A stretch of DNA of 50,225 bases from Bacillota bacterium (GTDB lineage: Bacteria; Bacillota; Clostridia; Acetivibrionales; DTU013): positions 1 through 50,225 of the forward strand of contig JAEZCO010000074.1 of assembly GCA_023433505.1 (NCBI GenBank), read 5' to 3'. This document shows positions 23,791 through 32,760 of this stretch, one piece after another. Positions within the stretch are counted from its first letter, which is position 1. Each line of letters begins with the position of its first letter. Made by a program: the position numbers and the translations under genes. Below the pieces are notes generated by a model that searched no databases, was not told where the DNA came from, and was given only the letters and a program-made list of their open reading frames with translations.

Positions 23791-25614
23791 CTACTCCACA
23801 GTAACACTCTTGGCAAGGTTCCTGGGCTTGTCGACGTCACAGCCTTTGAGTACTGCCATGTAGTAAGCAAAAAGCTGCATCGGAGTTACTGCTGCAAGGG
23901 GTGCCAGCAATGGGTCCACATCAGGGATGTTAATCACCATGTCGGCTACCTTTTCCACTTCGGCATTCCTTTCCTGCGTTATTGCCAGGACGACAGCGCC
24001 TCTTGCCTTTACTTCCCTGATATTGCTTACCATCTTCTCATGCAGGGAGTCTTGCGTCATGGGGCACACGACCAGCGTCCCCTTCTCTATAAGGGCGATG
24101 GTGCCATGTTTCAGTTCTCCGCCTGCATAGGCTTCCGAGTGAATATAGGAAATCTCCTTAAGCTTGAGGGAGCCTTCCATGGACAGCGCATAGTCAAGGC
24201 CTCTGCCGATAAAGAAAATGCTCTTTGCGTTATAATGCTGTGCCGCAAACTTTTGAATATCCTCTTTGCTGGACAAAACCTTTTCCACTGCCGCCGGCAT
24301 GTTTTGCAGTCCTGCAACGACTGAATCAAAGGTTTTCTGATCAATGGTTCCTTTTTTGTATGCAAAATCCAGAGCGATGAGATATAGTGCTGAAAGCTGC
24401 GTGTTGTAAGCCTTTGTGGAAGCAACCGCAATCTCAGGCCCGGCCCAGGTATACAGCACGTTATCCGATTCCCTGGCAATGGAACTGCCGACTACATTTA
24501 CGATTGACAGCACCTTTGCTCCCTTTTTCCGTGCTTCTCTCAGGGCGAATAAGGTATCGATGGTTTCTCCGGATTGGCTGATAATGATCATCAGGCACTT
24601 TTCATTTACCAGAGGATCCCTGTACCGGAATTCGGAAGCCAGGTCCGTTTCCACAGGAATCCGTGCCAGCTTCTCAATAAGGTATTTCCCAACAACGCCT
24701 GCATGATAGGCTGTTCCGCAAGCCACAATATATACCTTCTCCAGACCTTTTAATTCCTCCGGGGTAATGCTGATTTTGTCCAATACTACTTTACCGTCCA
24801 TAATCCTGGGACTGATGGTATCCCTTAACACCTTGGGCTCTTCACACATTTCCTTCATCATAAAATGTTCGTAGCCGGATTTTTCTGCGGCCTCGACGTT
24901 CCAATCCACATGGAAAATCTCTTTTGAGGCTTCGACGCCGTATTTATCAAAAACTGTGACGCCATCCCTGCGGAGAACGGCGATTTCCTTGTCTTCCAGA
25001 ATATAAATCTCTCTTGTATGCTCAAGTATCGCCGGAATATCGGAGGCTATATAATTCTCACCCTTGCCGATGCCTACGATTAAGGGACTATCCTTCCTTG
25101 CGGCCACAAACATCCCATCGCAGTCCCTGCAGATAACGCCAAGCGCATAAGAGCCTTCAAGCTCATGGACAGTATCTGTCACAGCTTTCACCAGATCTCC
25201 GTGATAGTGATATTCCACAAGGTGGGCAACCACTTCGGTATCCGTATCGGAGACAAAGGTATAGCCTTTAAGCTGAAGAAATTCTTTAATTTTCATGTAA
25301 TTTTCTATAATGCCGTTATGTACAACGGCGATTCTTCCGGACTGGCTCATATGGGGATGGGAATTTACGTCATTGGGCTCTCCGTGGGTAGCCCACCTTG
25401 TATGGCCAATTCCCACCGTACCTGAGGCGCTTTCACTTCCAAGTTTTTCTTCCAAGGAGGCAAGCCTGCCTTTGCATTTTATCACTTTCAAATCCGCTTT
25501 ATCAAATACAGCTACTCCTGAGGAATCATACCCTCTGTATTCAAGTTTTTTAAGACCGTTGATCAATACCGGCGCTGCCGTCTTTTCACCTATATATCCA
25601 ACTATACCGCACAT
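23791..25614 (-). CDS. glmS: Glutamine--fructose-6-phosphate aminotransferase
   Basis: A 607-residue enzyme that makes glucosamine-6-phosphate from fructose-6-phosphate and glutamine, the first step of UDP-GlcNAc synthesis for peptidoglycan. The N-terminal glutaminase begins with the catalytic Cys (MCGIVGYIGE) and includes GHTRWATHGEP. Two SIS domains follow (CGTAYHAGVVGKYL, ISQSGETIDTLFAL; then FIGRGLDYALSMEGSLKLKE). The C-terminus ends SVTVE as expected. Length and motifs are complete. Expression is controlled by the upstream glmS ribozyme. It lies downstream of glmM in the same direction but has its own promoter. Confidence 0.97.
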   Translation of the reverse strand: MCGIVGYIGEKTAAPVLINGLKKLEYRGYDSSGVAVFDKADLKVIKCKGRLASLEEKLGSESASGTVGIGHTRWATHGEPNDVNSHPHMSQSGRIAVVHNGIIENYMKIKEFLQLKGYTFVSDTDTEVVAHLVEYHYHGDLVKAVTDTVHELEGSYALGVICRDCDGMFVAARKDSPLIVGIGKGENYIASDIPAILEHTREIYILEDKEIAVLRRDGVTVFDKYGVEASKEIFHVDWNVEAAEKSGYEHFMMKEMCEEPKVLRDTISPRIMDGKVVLDKISITPEELKGLEKVYIVACGTAYHAGVVGKYLIEKLARIPVETDLASEFRYRDPLVNEKCLMIIISQSGETIDTLFALREARKKGAKVLSIVNVVGSSIARESDNVLYTWAGPEIAVASTKAYNTQLSALYLIALDFAYKKGTIDQKTFDSVVAGLQNMPAAVEKVLSSKEDIQKFAAQHYNAKSIFFIGRGLDYALSMEGSLKLKEISYIHSEAYAGGELKHGTIALIEKGTLVVCPMTQDSLHEKMVSNIREVKARGAVVLAITQERNAEVEKVADMVINIPDVDPLLAPLAAVTPMQLFAYYMAVLKGCDVDKPRNLAKSVTVE

Positions 25615-26009
25615 ATTTATATCTCCTTTACAATAAAATATTCACGGCTGCAGCATTGCATGCTGTCAGCAATACATTAAAACCTGCCATGCCTTTAATA
25701 GACAGGCATAAAATATAAACCTTCCCTGTTCTCCCATGTTGCCGAATATATGCCGGAGCAGAACCACATGCTGTGGAAACTTTTTTAAAATGGGACAAAA
25801 ACCCCTTTTACCGCCTACCAGCAATAAGTATCTGTTCTTATCACACGCAGACATGGGATTAATTAACCTTTTGAGTTATTTAAATTACATTGAAAATGAA
25901 CAGGAATATGAACCTGCTCGTTCTGGCCTGCAGCTGGCTGCAGTTATTAGATATTTAGGATTAATCACACAGGCTCTTTTTGCTCATGCAGTCACCTGCA
26001 TTTTTTGTT
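25615..26009 (-). other. glmS mRNA leader between ribozyme and start codon, no gene seen
   Basis: About 395 bp between the ribozyme 3' end and the glmS ATG hold no supported gene. A hairpin TGCAG/CTGCA lies near 25988-26001 just after the ribozyme. GGAGAT lies 5-6 nt before the ATG. The rest shows no structure I can name. Confidence 0.5.
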
Positions 26010-26141
26010 AAGCCTTTTCGATCGTGATAAACCGGAAGGTATCCGCCGAATATTTCGATACCTGGCTTCTCGGTAAAGCTACCGATACTGCCAAGCGTCC
26101 TTCCCCTCGTCGACATGGCTGTTATTCCATGTCCTGGCGCC
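26010..26141 (-). ncRNA. glmS ribozyme: glmS ribozyme/riboswitch
   Basis: The minus strand carries the glmS ribozyme core: GCGCC beginning at 26140 (self-cleavage expected just 5' of it), GGAC, a P2 hairpin ATGG...CCAT, then CGACGAGGGGAAGGA, and later ATTCGGCGGATACCTTCC. These match the pseudoknotted core known from Bacillus. The RNA uses glucosamine-6-phosphate as a cofactor to cleave its own mRNA, lowering GlmS when product is plentiful. The 3' boundary is approximate. Confidence 0.93.
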
Positions 26142-26149
26142 TTTTTGTA

Positions 26150-26241
26150 CCCTTATGAAATTCTCCTTTCCGGGCAAATACAATAATCCCGCTATCATCC
26201 AATCTCTCGCTGCTCCATCAATCACCTGCCTTTCATAAGGG
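26150..26241 (-). promoter_or_regulatory. Long-range inverted repeat upstream of the ribozyme
   Basis: Eleven-base arms (26150-26160 and 26231-26241; CCCTTATGAAA / TTTCATAAGGG) enclose about 70 nt. The 3' arm lies only 9 nt before the ribozyme cleavage site. A smaller GTTGC/GCAAC hairpin lies further 5'. Confidence 0.5.
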
Positions 26242-26315
26242 ACATTTCCTAACTCCAAGGTTGCTCCCTGCAACGGGGTATCCCTTTACCTTTAATAAAT
26301 ATTCAATACATACTC

Positions 26316-26345
26316 AGTATATTCAAAATACGCCCGGACTGTCAA
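26316..26345 (-). promoter_or_regulatory. glmS promoter
   Basis: TTGACA and TATACT with 18-nt spacing on the minus strand, between glmM and the ribozyme. It would give a leader of about 700 nt. Confidence 0.75.
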
Positions 26346-26459
26346 CTTATTTTTTTACCGTTGCTTGCATCCTTACACCGTCGCCGTTGAGTTGAAGTAA
26401 CCCTAAATATCTGACAATACAGGCTTCCTTCGCTGCTTGCTCCCGGAATTTGTAAATTT

Positions 26460-27809
26460 TCAGTTCAATCTTTCTTCGATAACTTTTGCCAGTTCAAAGG
26501 CCCTGCCCGTAATATATTCTTTGTCCTTGCCCTCAATCATTACCCTTACAAGAGGTTCGGTTCCTGAGGGCCTGATGAGAACCCTTCCTTCGCCGTGGAA
26601 TTCGGATTCCAGCTGTCGGCATAATCCGGCGATAACTTCATCCTCCATATATCTATGTTTGTTCTGATTCTTTACCCGTGCATTCTTTATGACCTGAGGC
26701 AGCACCTGCATGACGGAAGCCAGCTCCGAAAGCTTGCAGCCGGAAGATTTCATTGCTTTTAAGAGATTGAGGGCGGTTAAAAGGCCATCTCCTGTCGTAT
26801 TATGCTCCAGGAAAATTACATGCCCGGACTGCTCTCCGCCCAATACATAGCCCTTTTCCAGCATTTCCTCCAGCACATACCTGTCTCCTACCTTCGTCTT
26901 TGCAATATTCAAGCCATGATTGCCAGCCATAATATCAAGGCCCATATTGCTCATGACCGTTGCAACAATGGTATCCTTGACAAGCCTGTTTCTTTTCTTA
27001 AGCTCAAGGCCTATGATAGCCATGATCCGGTCCCCGTCGATCAGGTGGCCGTTTTCATCCACTGCCAGCATCCTGTCTGCATCACCGTCAAATGCCAGGC
27101 CGATATCCGCACCGCATTCAACTACGAATTTTTGCAGGCCTTCCATGTGGGTAGAACCGCAGTTGCTATTGATATTGATTCCGTCAGGCTCATCATGAAT
27201 GACGCAAACCTCTGCGCCCAGTTGGATTAATGTCTCGGGAGCTGCTTTATAGGCTGCGCCGTTGGCGCAATCCACTGCGATTTTCATGCCTCTCAGGTCT
27301 GTGGCAGTAGTTTGCTTTAGAAAATCGATGTAATCATTTAACGCATCTTCCCTGACGCTTTTTACCCCTACCTGGACCCCTGTGGGAAAAGGCAGTTGGT
27401 CATTTTCATCCAGGATGATGGCCTCGATCTGGTCTTCAATGGCATCGGGAAGTTTGTAGCCCTTTCCGTCAAAGAACTTGATTCCGTTGAATTCAAAAGG
27501 ATTGTGCGATGCCGAAATAACAATGCCCGCATCCGCTTTGTAGTGACGTGTAAGATACGCTACTGCAGGTGTCGGAACGACTCCAAGGCATATGGCCTCA
27601 GCGCCCACGGAGCAGATCCCGGATACCAGGGCTGCTTCCAGCATGTGACCGGATATCCGCGTATCCATGCCGACAAGTATTTTGGGCACATGCTTCGTTT
27701 CTGCCGTAAGCACAAAGGCCCCTGCCCTGCCCAGCTTATAGGCAAGCTCTGCTGTAAGTTCCGAGTTTGCGACGCCTCTGACGCCGTCAGTTCCAAAAAG
27801 TCTTCCCAT
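26460..27809 (-). CDS. glmM: Phosphoglucosamine mutase
   Basis: A 449-residue alpha-D-phosphohexomutase interconverting glucosamine-6- and glucosamine-1-phosphate. It starts MGRLFGTDGVRG (family N-terminal signature). The phospho-serine loop is GIVISASHNPFEFNG near residue 100, the metal loop is LAFDGDADRM near 243, and the phosphate-binding C-terminal loop is RPSGTEPLVRVM. All are intact. It lies downstream of cdaA-cdaR and the FAD protein, the conserved order linking cell-wall precursor supply to c-di-AMP. Confidence 0.97.
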   Translation of the reverse strand: MGRLFGTDGVRGVANSELTAELAYKLGRAGAFVLTAETKHVPKILVGMDTRISGHMLEAALVSGICSVGAEAICLGVVPTPAVAYLTRHYKADAGIVISASHNPFEFNGIKFFDGKGYKLPDAIEDQIEAIILDENDQLPFPTGVQVGVKSVREDALNDYIDFLKQTTATDLRGMKIAVDCANGAAYKAAPETLIQLGAEVCVIHDEPDGININSNCGSTHMEGLQKFVVECGADIGLAFDGDADRMLAVDENGHLIDGDRIMAIIGLELKKRNRLVKDTIVATVMSNMGLDIMAGNHGLNIAKTKVGDRYVLEEMLEKGYVLGGEQSGHVIFLEHNTTGDGLLTALNLLKAMKSSGCKLSELASVMQVLPQVIKNARVKNQNKHRYMEDEVIAGLCRQLESEFHGEGRVLIRPSGTEPLVRVMIEGKDKEYITGRAFELAKVIEERLN

Positions 27810-27907
27810 TTATGTAAACCCCCAACAATATAGAAATTTTTTATATAAGCAAAAACCACAGCTTCATATCAATCTTATTATAACGATTCGGAATTGTTCT
27901 AACAAGC

Positions 27908-28001
27908 TTTTTATGAGGAGGAGAAGATATGCTCGCCGCCTGGAACCAATTCAGTACCCGCAGCTACAGAGATTGAGACGTTTTTAAGCCCCTCATAAAA
28001 A
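27908..28001. repeat. Dispersed structured repeat R1, copy 1 (short form)
   Basis: Arms TTTTTATGAGG (27908-27918) and CCTCATAAAAA (27991-28001) enclose a core resembling copies 2 and 3 (GATATGCTCGCCGCCTGG, then CCAATTCAGTACCCGC). The left third of the longer copies is absent. It lies in the gap between glmM and the FAD-protein gene. Confidence 0.65.
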
Positions 28002-28009
28002 CAGCTATT

Positions 28010-29596
28010 TTATAAAGGTGCATAGGTCCTGATTATTTGCTCCGCTATCCGCATTCCGTCCACTGCGGCGCTCATAATTCCGCCGGCATAGCCTGCGCCT
28101 TCCCCCGCGGGATAAAGGCCGCTTATACCTGCAGCTTCGAGAGAAGCTCCGCGAGGAATTCTGACGGGAGAAGACGTCCTTGTTTCCACTCCGGTCAACA
28201 TTGCGTCCCCCATGCCAAAACCCTTCAATTTGCGGTCAAAGTCCGCAACGGATCCTTTTAATATACTGGATACGAAGGGCGGCAGGCAGGCATTCAGGTC
28301 GGCTTGTCTTACTGCTCCCGTGTAGCTTGGCTTTACAATCCCAAAGCCATTGGAAACCCTGCCTTCCATGAAATCCCCCAACCGCTGCACCGGGGCTGAA
28401 TTATTGCTGCCTCCTGCTTCGTAGGCTTTTCTTTCCCAGATTCTTTGAAATTCCACTCCGGCCAGAGGATGGTTTCCGCCGAAATCCTGCGGTTCCACCG
28501 AAACTACAAACGCACTGTTGGCATTATCCCTGTCCCGTGCGTATTCACTCATCCCGTTGGTTACAATCATTCCTGCTTCCGACGCCGATGCGACCACCAG
28601 CCCGCCGGGACACATGCAAAAGGAATAGGCAGTTCTGCCGTCTGTTTTATAAAAGAGCTGGTAATCTGCGGCACCCAGTGAGGGATGGCTTTCCGCCCTG
28701 CCATACTGGGCGCGGTTGATCAATTGCTGAGGATGCTCGATCCTGACGCCGATGGAAAAGGGTTTCTGCTCAAAGAGCACTCCGCCCGCCAATAGACTCT
28801 GGAAGGTGTCACGTGCGCTGTGCCCCACAGCCAATACCACCACCTCGGCGTCTATTTCCTCAGAACCGTTGATAATGATTCCGGTAACTTTTCCATGGTT
28901 AATCCGCAGAGAAGTCATTTTGGATTTGAACCTTATTTCCCCGCCCAGTGCCTCGATCCTTCGTCTCATCTCCACCGTTACATGCTTCAGTACGTCTGAT
29001 CCGATATGAGGCTTGGCTTTGTATAGTATCTCTTCTCCTGCACCTGACCTGAATAATTCCTCCAAGACCCTGTCACACCGCCTGTCGTTAATCCGGGTCG
29101 TGAGCTTGCCATCTGAAAAAGTGCCTGCGCCTCCTTCTCCAAACTGCACATTGCTTTCCGGGTCCAGTTCTCCGGTTGTCCAGTACTTGTTTACAGCGGC
29201 ACTGCGTTCTTCAACACATCCTCCTCTTTCAAATATAAGAGGTTTATAGCCGTACTGGGCAAGAAGCAGGCCTGCGAATAAACCGGAAGGCCCGCTCCCG
29301 ATAATAACCGGCCTGCTGGAGGTTTTTATGCTTCCTGAAACCAGTGGTTCTACGACAGACTCTTCCAGAATCCTGACGTCGCTGCTGTCCGGCAGCCGGA
29401 TATTTCCGTCCGTTTCCGCCAAAACTGAATAAACCCGGCTAATGTCGGGTTTTCTTCTTGCATCGATGGATTCTTTTGTTATCTTAAAAGCCTTCAGATC
29501 GCCGGCACGAATGCCGATCCTTGCAGCGGCCGCCTTTTTCAGCTGATCTGTCCCGCTGTCAAGAGACATTCTCAAATTATTTATAATTAATTTCAT
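28010..29596 (-). CDS. NAD(P)/FAD-dependent oxidoreductase (COG2509-type)
   Basis: A 528-residue flavoprotein of unknown substrate. An N-terminal domain of about 90 residues precedes the dinucleotide-binding loop VIIGSGPSGLFAGLLLAQYG (about 97-116). FGEGGAGTFSDGKLTTR follows, and a C-terminal FAD-binding segment GISGLYPAGEGAGYAGG ends it. This layout is typical of the uncharacterised 'FAD-dependent dehydrogenase' found with glmM in clostridia. It is cytoplasmic with no membrane segment. It lies 64 bp after cdaR and probably belongs to the same transcript. Confidence 0.88.
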   Translation of the reverse strand: MKLIINNLRMSLDSGTDQLKKAAAARIGIRAGDLKAFKITKESIDARRKPDISRVYSVLAETDGNIRLPDSSDVRILEESVVEPLVSGSIKTSSRPVIIGSGPSGLFAGLLLAQYGYKPLIFERGGCVEERSAAVNKYWTTGELDPESNVQFGEGGAGTFSDGKLTTRINDRRCDRVLEELFRSGAGEEILYKAKPHIGSDVLKHVTVEMRRRIEALGGEIRFKSKMTSLRINHGKVTGIIINGSEEIDAEVVVLAVGHSARDTFQSLLAGGVLFEQKPFSIGVRIEHPQQLINRAQYGRAESHPSLGAADYQLFYKTDGRTAYSFCMCPGGLVVASASEAGMIVTNGMSEYARDRDNANSAFVVSVEPQDFGGNHPLAGVEFQRIWERKAYEAGGSNNSAPVQRLGDFMEGRVSNGFGIVKPSYTGAVRQADLNACLPPFVSSILKGSVADFDRKLKGFGMGDAMLTGVETRTSSPVRIPRGASLEAAGISGLYPAGEGAGYAGGIMSAAVDGMRIAEQIIRTYAPL

Positions 29597-29660
29597 AAAT
29601 CTCCCAATCCTTCGCAGGCGGATATGGAATCCGCCCTTGCACCCCCGTACGGCTCCGTCC

Positions 29661-30890
29661 CTACTGCCCTTCCGTCACAGGAGCTTTCGACACTTTAACT
29701 TCCACAAGTACTTCACCCATTAGTTTAACCTGTGGAGGCAGTGTAATATTCAGAGGCAGCTTATGTGTTCCTTCCGCCAGTCCCGAGGCATCAACAGAGG
29801 GCTGAAAACTGCCTGTATCCAGGGCATTCAGAACGGAAGACCTGCCTTTAAGCTGCATACCGATGCTTTCCGATTTAATTTCATATACCAGGGTTGCGTC
29901 GTCGGCAATATTCCTTATATTTACAGCGCCCTTGTCAATCGTGAAATCTTTTAAAACCAATTGCTCCACACCGACATTAACCGTTACCTCTTTAGTCTGG
30001 TCCGCCAGCTTCACGCCGTCAGGCAGCTTTAACACACCTGTAGTATTCACATCCTGCTTTATTTTGTCAATGCTTATCGGTTCCGTACCCAGTGAGGAAA
30101 TAGCGGCTAAAACATCCGGAGCGCCTGTTATTAAGACTTTATCCGGTGTGACGCTTCTGAATATCTCCACATAATCTTCATTGGGAGTACCCGTAATAAC
30201 TATATTCACCGGCACTTCCTTGGCCACTTCCACCTTTACATCCACATTAAGGTTCTTACTCAGGGAAGGTATCTCCTTGTTATCCTTGTTGTAAACCTTC
30301 AAATCCACCCGCTTGGTTACGTCTCTGTCAAGGTCCTTTATATCCAGGTTCCCTTTAATTTTATCAACGCTGTCGATAATGGCCTCTTCGTCATCCAGGG
30401 TCACCGATTCAAAGGCCGGTGTGATTCTCAATATTTTATAGCCGGACTTAAGCGTCACATTCGGTGTTATCTCGATAGGGAAGGTGTTGCCTTTGATTTT
30501 TACCACGGAAATATCGATCTTACCCGGACCATAGGATTCTATGGTTACATCCTTCTGCGTACAATAGGGGCCGATGATCTCGATAAAGGTATCATTGGCC
30601 GATTTCACCCTGGAAAAATCAAGGATCGCTTCAAAATCGCTGTCCCTTACCTTCTCGATAGCAGACTGCCGTCCCCTGATGGTAATGTCTATACTTTTTT
30701 TATAATCATTTCTGACCTCAAGGCTTTTTTCATCCAGTGAGGCCAGATTTTCTATCTTAAGGGGAATATTTGAAAAGGTCTTGTTCCGAAACGGATTATC
30801 CGCATTATTGTAGACATAAAGCCACAGCAATAAGGCCGCTAAAACAGAGATTATCTTTATATTCAGATCCTTCTTTAACAGATCTTTCAC
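29661..30890 (-). CDS. cdaR: CdaR (YbbR-domain regulator of diadenylate cyclase)
   Basis: A 409-residue membrane-anchored protein. One N-terminal transmembrane helix (LNIKIISVLAALLLWLYVY) is followed by extracytoplasmic YbbR repeats, each with the pattern seen in NIPLKIENL, VPVNIVITGTPN and HKLPLNITLPPQVKL. It binds CdaA and modulates c-di-AMP synthesis. A GTG start at 30890 overlaps the cdaA stop (GTGA) and is preceded by GGAGGGCGAAGG, which is better than the ATG six codons upstream. Translational coupling to cdaA is therefore likely. Confidence 0.92.
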   Translation of the reverse strand: MKDLLKKDLNIKIISVLAALLLWLYVYNNADNPFRNKTFSNIPLKIENLASLDEKSLEVRNDYKKSIDITIRGRQSAIEKVRDSDFEAILDFSRVKSANDTFIEIIGPYCTQKDVTIESYGPGKIDISVVKIKGNTFPIEITPNVTLKSGYKILRITPAFESVTLDDEEAIIDSVDKIKGNLDIKDLDRDVTKRVDLKVYNKDNKEIPSLSKNLNVDVKVEVAKEVPVNIVITGTPNEDYVEIFRSVTPDKVLITGAPDVLAAISSLGTEPISIDKIKQDVNTTGVLKLPDGVKLADQTKEVTVNVGVEQLVLKDFTIDKGAVNIRNIADDATLVYEIKSESIGMQLKGRSSVLNALDTGSFQPSVDASGLAEGTHKLPLNITLPPQVKLMGEVLVEVKVSKAPVTEGQ

Positions 30891-31762
30891 TTGGCCTTCG
30901 CCCTCCATAACGTAAGCTTTTTGTTGGGTGTATTCTTCTCAAGCAAGTTCTTGTTCAAAGCTTTCCGGAGGGTATCGGACGTCAGATTCCTTGTCAGTCC
31001 TCCATTTAGGGCAAAGGAAATTTTTCCTGATTCCTCGGACACAACAATTGCAATGGAGTCCGAAACTTCGGTGATGCCTAATGCAGCCCGGTGCCTTGTC
31101 CCCAGCTCCTTGCTCAGGTTGGGATTATCCGTAAGAGGAAGAAAGCAGGCGGCCGCTTTGATTCTGTTGTCTCTTATGATTGCAGCCCCATCATGCAAAG
31201 GCGTGTTGGGCGTGAATATATTCATGATCAATTCCGCTGAAACGCTGGAATCCAGTTGTATGCCGGTATTGATTATTTCCCCCACTTTGGTATCCTTTTC
31301 AATAACCATCAGGGCGCCCGTATAGGTCTTGGACATCTCGGTACATGCCTTTACGATTTCTTCGATCAGGGCGGTGGTCTGTATGCGGATATTGGTTTCA
31401 TCCAGGTTGAAAATATCCTTGAAACGGCTTCGCCCTATCTGTTCGAGTCCTCTTCTCAGTTCGGGCTGGAACAGGACGATTGCACCGATGGCCAGGACTG
31501 ACAGCGTATTCTGAAGAATGAAATTTATGGTTTTAAGACCCAGCAGCTTGCTCAATTCCGTCGCCGCAAGGATAAAGAGAATGCCCTTGATCAATTGCCA
31601 TGCCCTTGTTTCCTTCACCAGGATGATCAATTTATAAATCACATAGGAAACAATTCCAACATCAATGACAGCCCTAAGAATGGACAAAGGATCCTTGATG
31701 CCTATGTAACCGGCAAAATTGTCGATCAAATCGCTGATGTTTATACTGTTAATAAAGTCCAA
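30887..31762 (-). CDS. cdaA: Diadenylate cyclase CdaA
   Basis: A 291-residue membrane enzyme making c-di-AMP from two ATP. Three N-terminal hydrophobic segments (about 31-50, 57-75, 82-98) precede the DAC domain. Catalytic motifs are DGA at 191-193 (TPLHDGAAIIRDNR) and RHR at 223-225 (GTRHRAALGITE). Both are intact. The start is TTG with GAGGG 3-4 nt upstream. It heads the cdaA-cdaR-FAD protein-glmM run, so c-di-AMP output is genetically tied to cell-wall precursor synthesis. Confidence 0.96.
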   Translation of the reverse strand: MDFINSINISDLIDNFAGYIGIKDPLSILRAVIDVGIVSYVIYKLIILVKETRAWQLIKGILFILAATELSKLLGLKTINFILQNTLSVLAIGAIVLFQPELRRGLEQIGRSRFKDIFNLDETNIRIQTTALIEEIVKACTEMSKTYTGALMVIEKDTKVGEIINTGIQLDSSVSAELIMNIFTPNTPLHDGAAIIRDNRIKAAACFLPLTDNPNLSKELGTRHRAALGITEVSDSIAIVVSEESGKISFALNGGLTRNLTSDTLRKALNKNLLEKNTPNKKLTLWRAKAK

Positions 31763-31902
31763 TAACCCTCACACCCCTGCCTCAAGGTGACCTATAAATC
31801 CACAATAGAATTATACCTTTTTTTTTAGCATATGTAAGCTTTTTTGAAATATTTTTATTAAAAATTTTCCGCAGTTTTTTTGTGCAATCTTCACAAATAT
31901 AT

Positions 31903-32760
31903 TTATACATTTCCAACATATACATATTCCAGGTACTCCGAAGCCTTTTTCCTGGCCCTTTCAAGAGTGCTCAGCGGTGTAGCGGCCCTGTCAGTCATCC
32001 GGTAATTCGGGAAAAACCGGGTAAGGTGCAAAGGGATGCTTGTGGAAATGGAAGCAAGCCAGGCCGACAATTCGCCTATTTCTTTGACTGAGTCGTTCAA
32101 ACCTGGTATTACAAGGGTTGTGACTTCCACATGACATTTTGGCGCCGCCAGTTCAACCGTCCTTTTCACCTCATCAAGCGCAGCTTTGCATATTTCTTTA
32201 TAAAAACCCGGAGTAAAAGCTTTTACATCAATGTTCATCGCATCGATAAACGGCAGCAGCTCCAGCAGCGGTTCTTCACTAATAAAGCCATTTGTAACAA
32301 GGACATTTGAAAGCCCGCTTTTATTTGCCAGAACAGCGCATTCATAGACATACTCGTACCAGATGGACGGCTCGTTATAGGTATAGGCTATGCCTATATT
32401 GCCCGACTTTTTGGCTTCAACCGCCCTGCTGACCAACTGCTGCGGCAGCATTTCCGAAGTATCCGCCTCCATATGGGCTATACGCCAGTTCTGGCAGAAG
32501 GAGCATTTCAGGTTGCAGCCGAAAGTGCCGGCCGATAAAATCATGGCATCCGGATGGAAACGGGCCAGCGGCTTTTTTTCAACAGGGTCCAGCGACAGCG
32601 ACGCGATTCTTCCATAGTTCAGCGAATAAAGCTCACCGCCTTTATTCTTCCTCGCCCTGCAAACCCCGGTGCTGTCAGGCTTGATTACGCAATTATGGGG
32701 ACAGAGGTAACAGTGTACCTTTCCGTCTTCAGCTTTTTCATAATATAACGCTTTCTTCAT
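31903..32760 (-). CDS. amrS: AmmeMemoRadiSam system radical SAM enzyme
   Basis: A 285-residue radical SAM protein. The cluster motif CNLKCSFC is at 82-89, preceded by an N-terminal cysteine set (C17, C20, C24, C34) that is typical of the AmrS family. A later NDSVKEIGELS region fits the barrel end. It overlaps the AMMECR1/MEMO-fusion gene by 4 bp, so the three AmmeMemoRadiSam domains are encoded as a coupled pair. The biological role of this conserved set is not established; an unidentified modification is assumed. Confidence 0.93.
   Translation of the reverse strand: MKKALYYEKAEDGKVHCYLCPHNCVIKPDSTGVCRARKNKGGELYSLNYGRIASLSLDPVEKKPLARFHPDAMILSAGTFGCNLKCSFCQNWRIAHMEADTSEMLPQQLVSRAVEAKKSGNIGIAYTYNEPSIWYEYVYECAVLANKSGLSNVLVTNGFISEEPLLELLPFIDAMNIDVKAFTPGFYKEICKAALDEVKRTVELAAPKCHVEVTTLVIPGLNDSVKEIGELSAWLASISTSIPLHLTRFFPNYRMTDRAATPLSTLERARKKASEYLEYVYVGNV

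Noticed and set aside
23755..24324. 189-codon plus-strand open frame opposite glmS
   Set aside because: It lies fully inside glmS, has no ribosome site and no recognisable protein; it is a shadow frame.
26079..26273. 64-codon minus-strand frame in the glmS leader
   Set aside because: It overlaps the conserved glmS ribozyme; the RNA structure explains the sequence.
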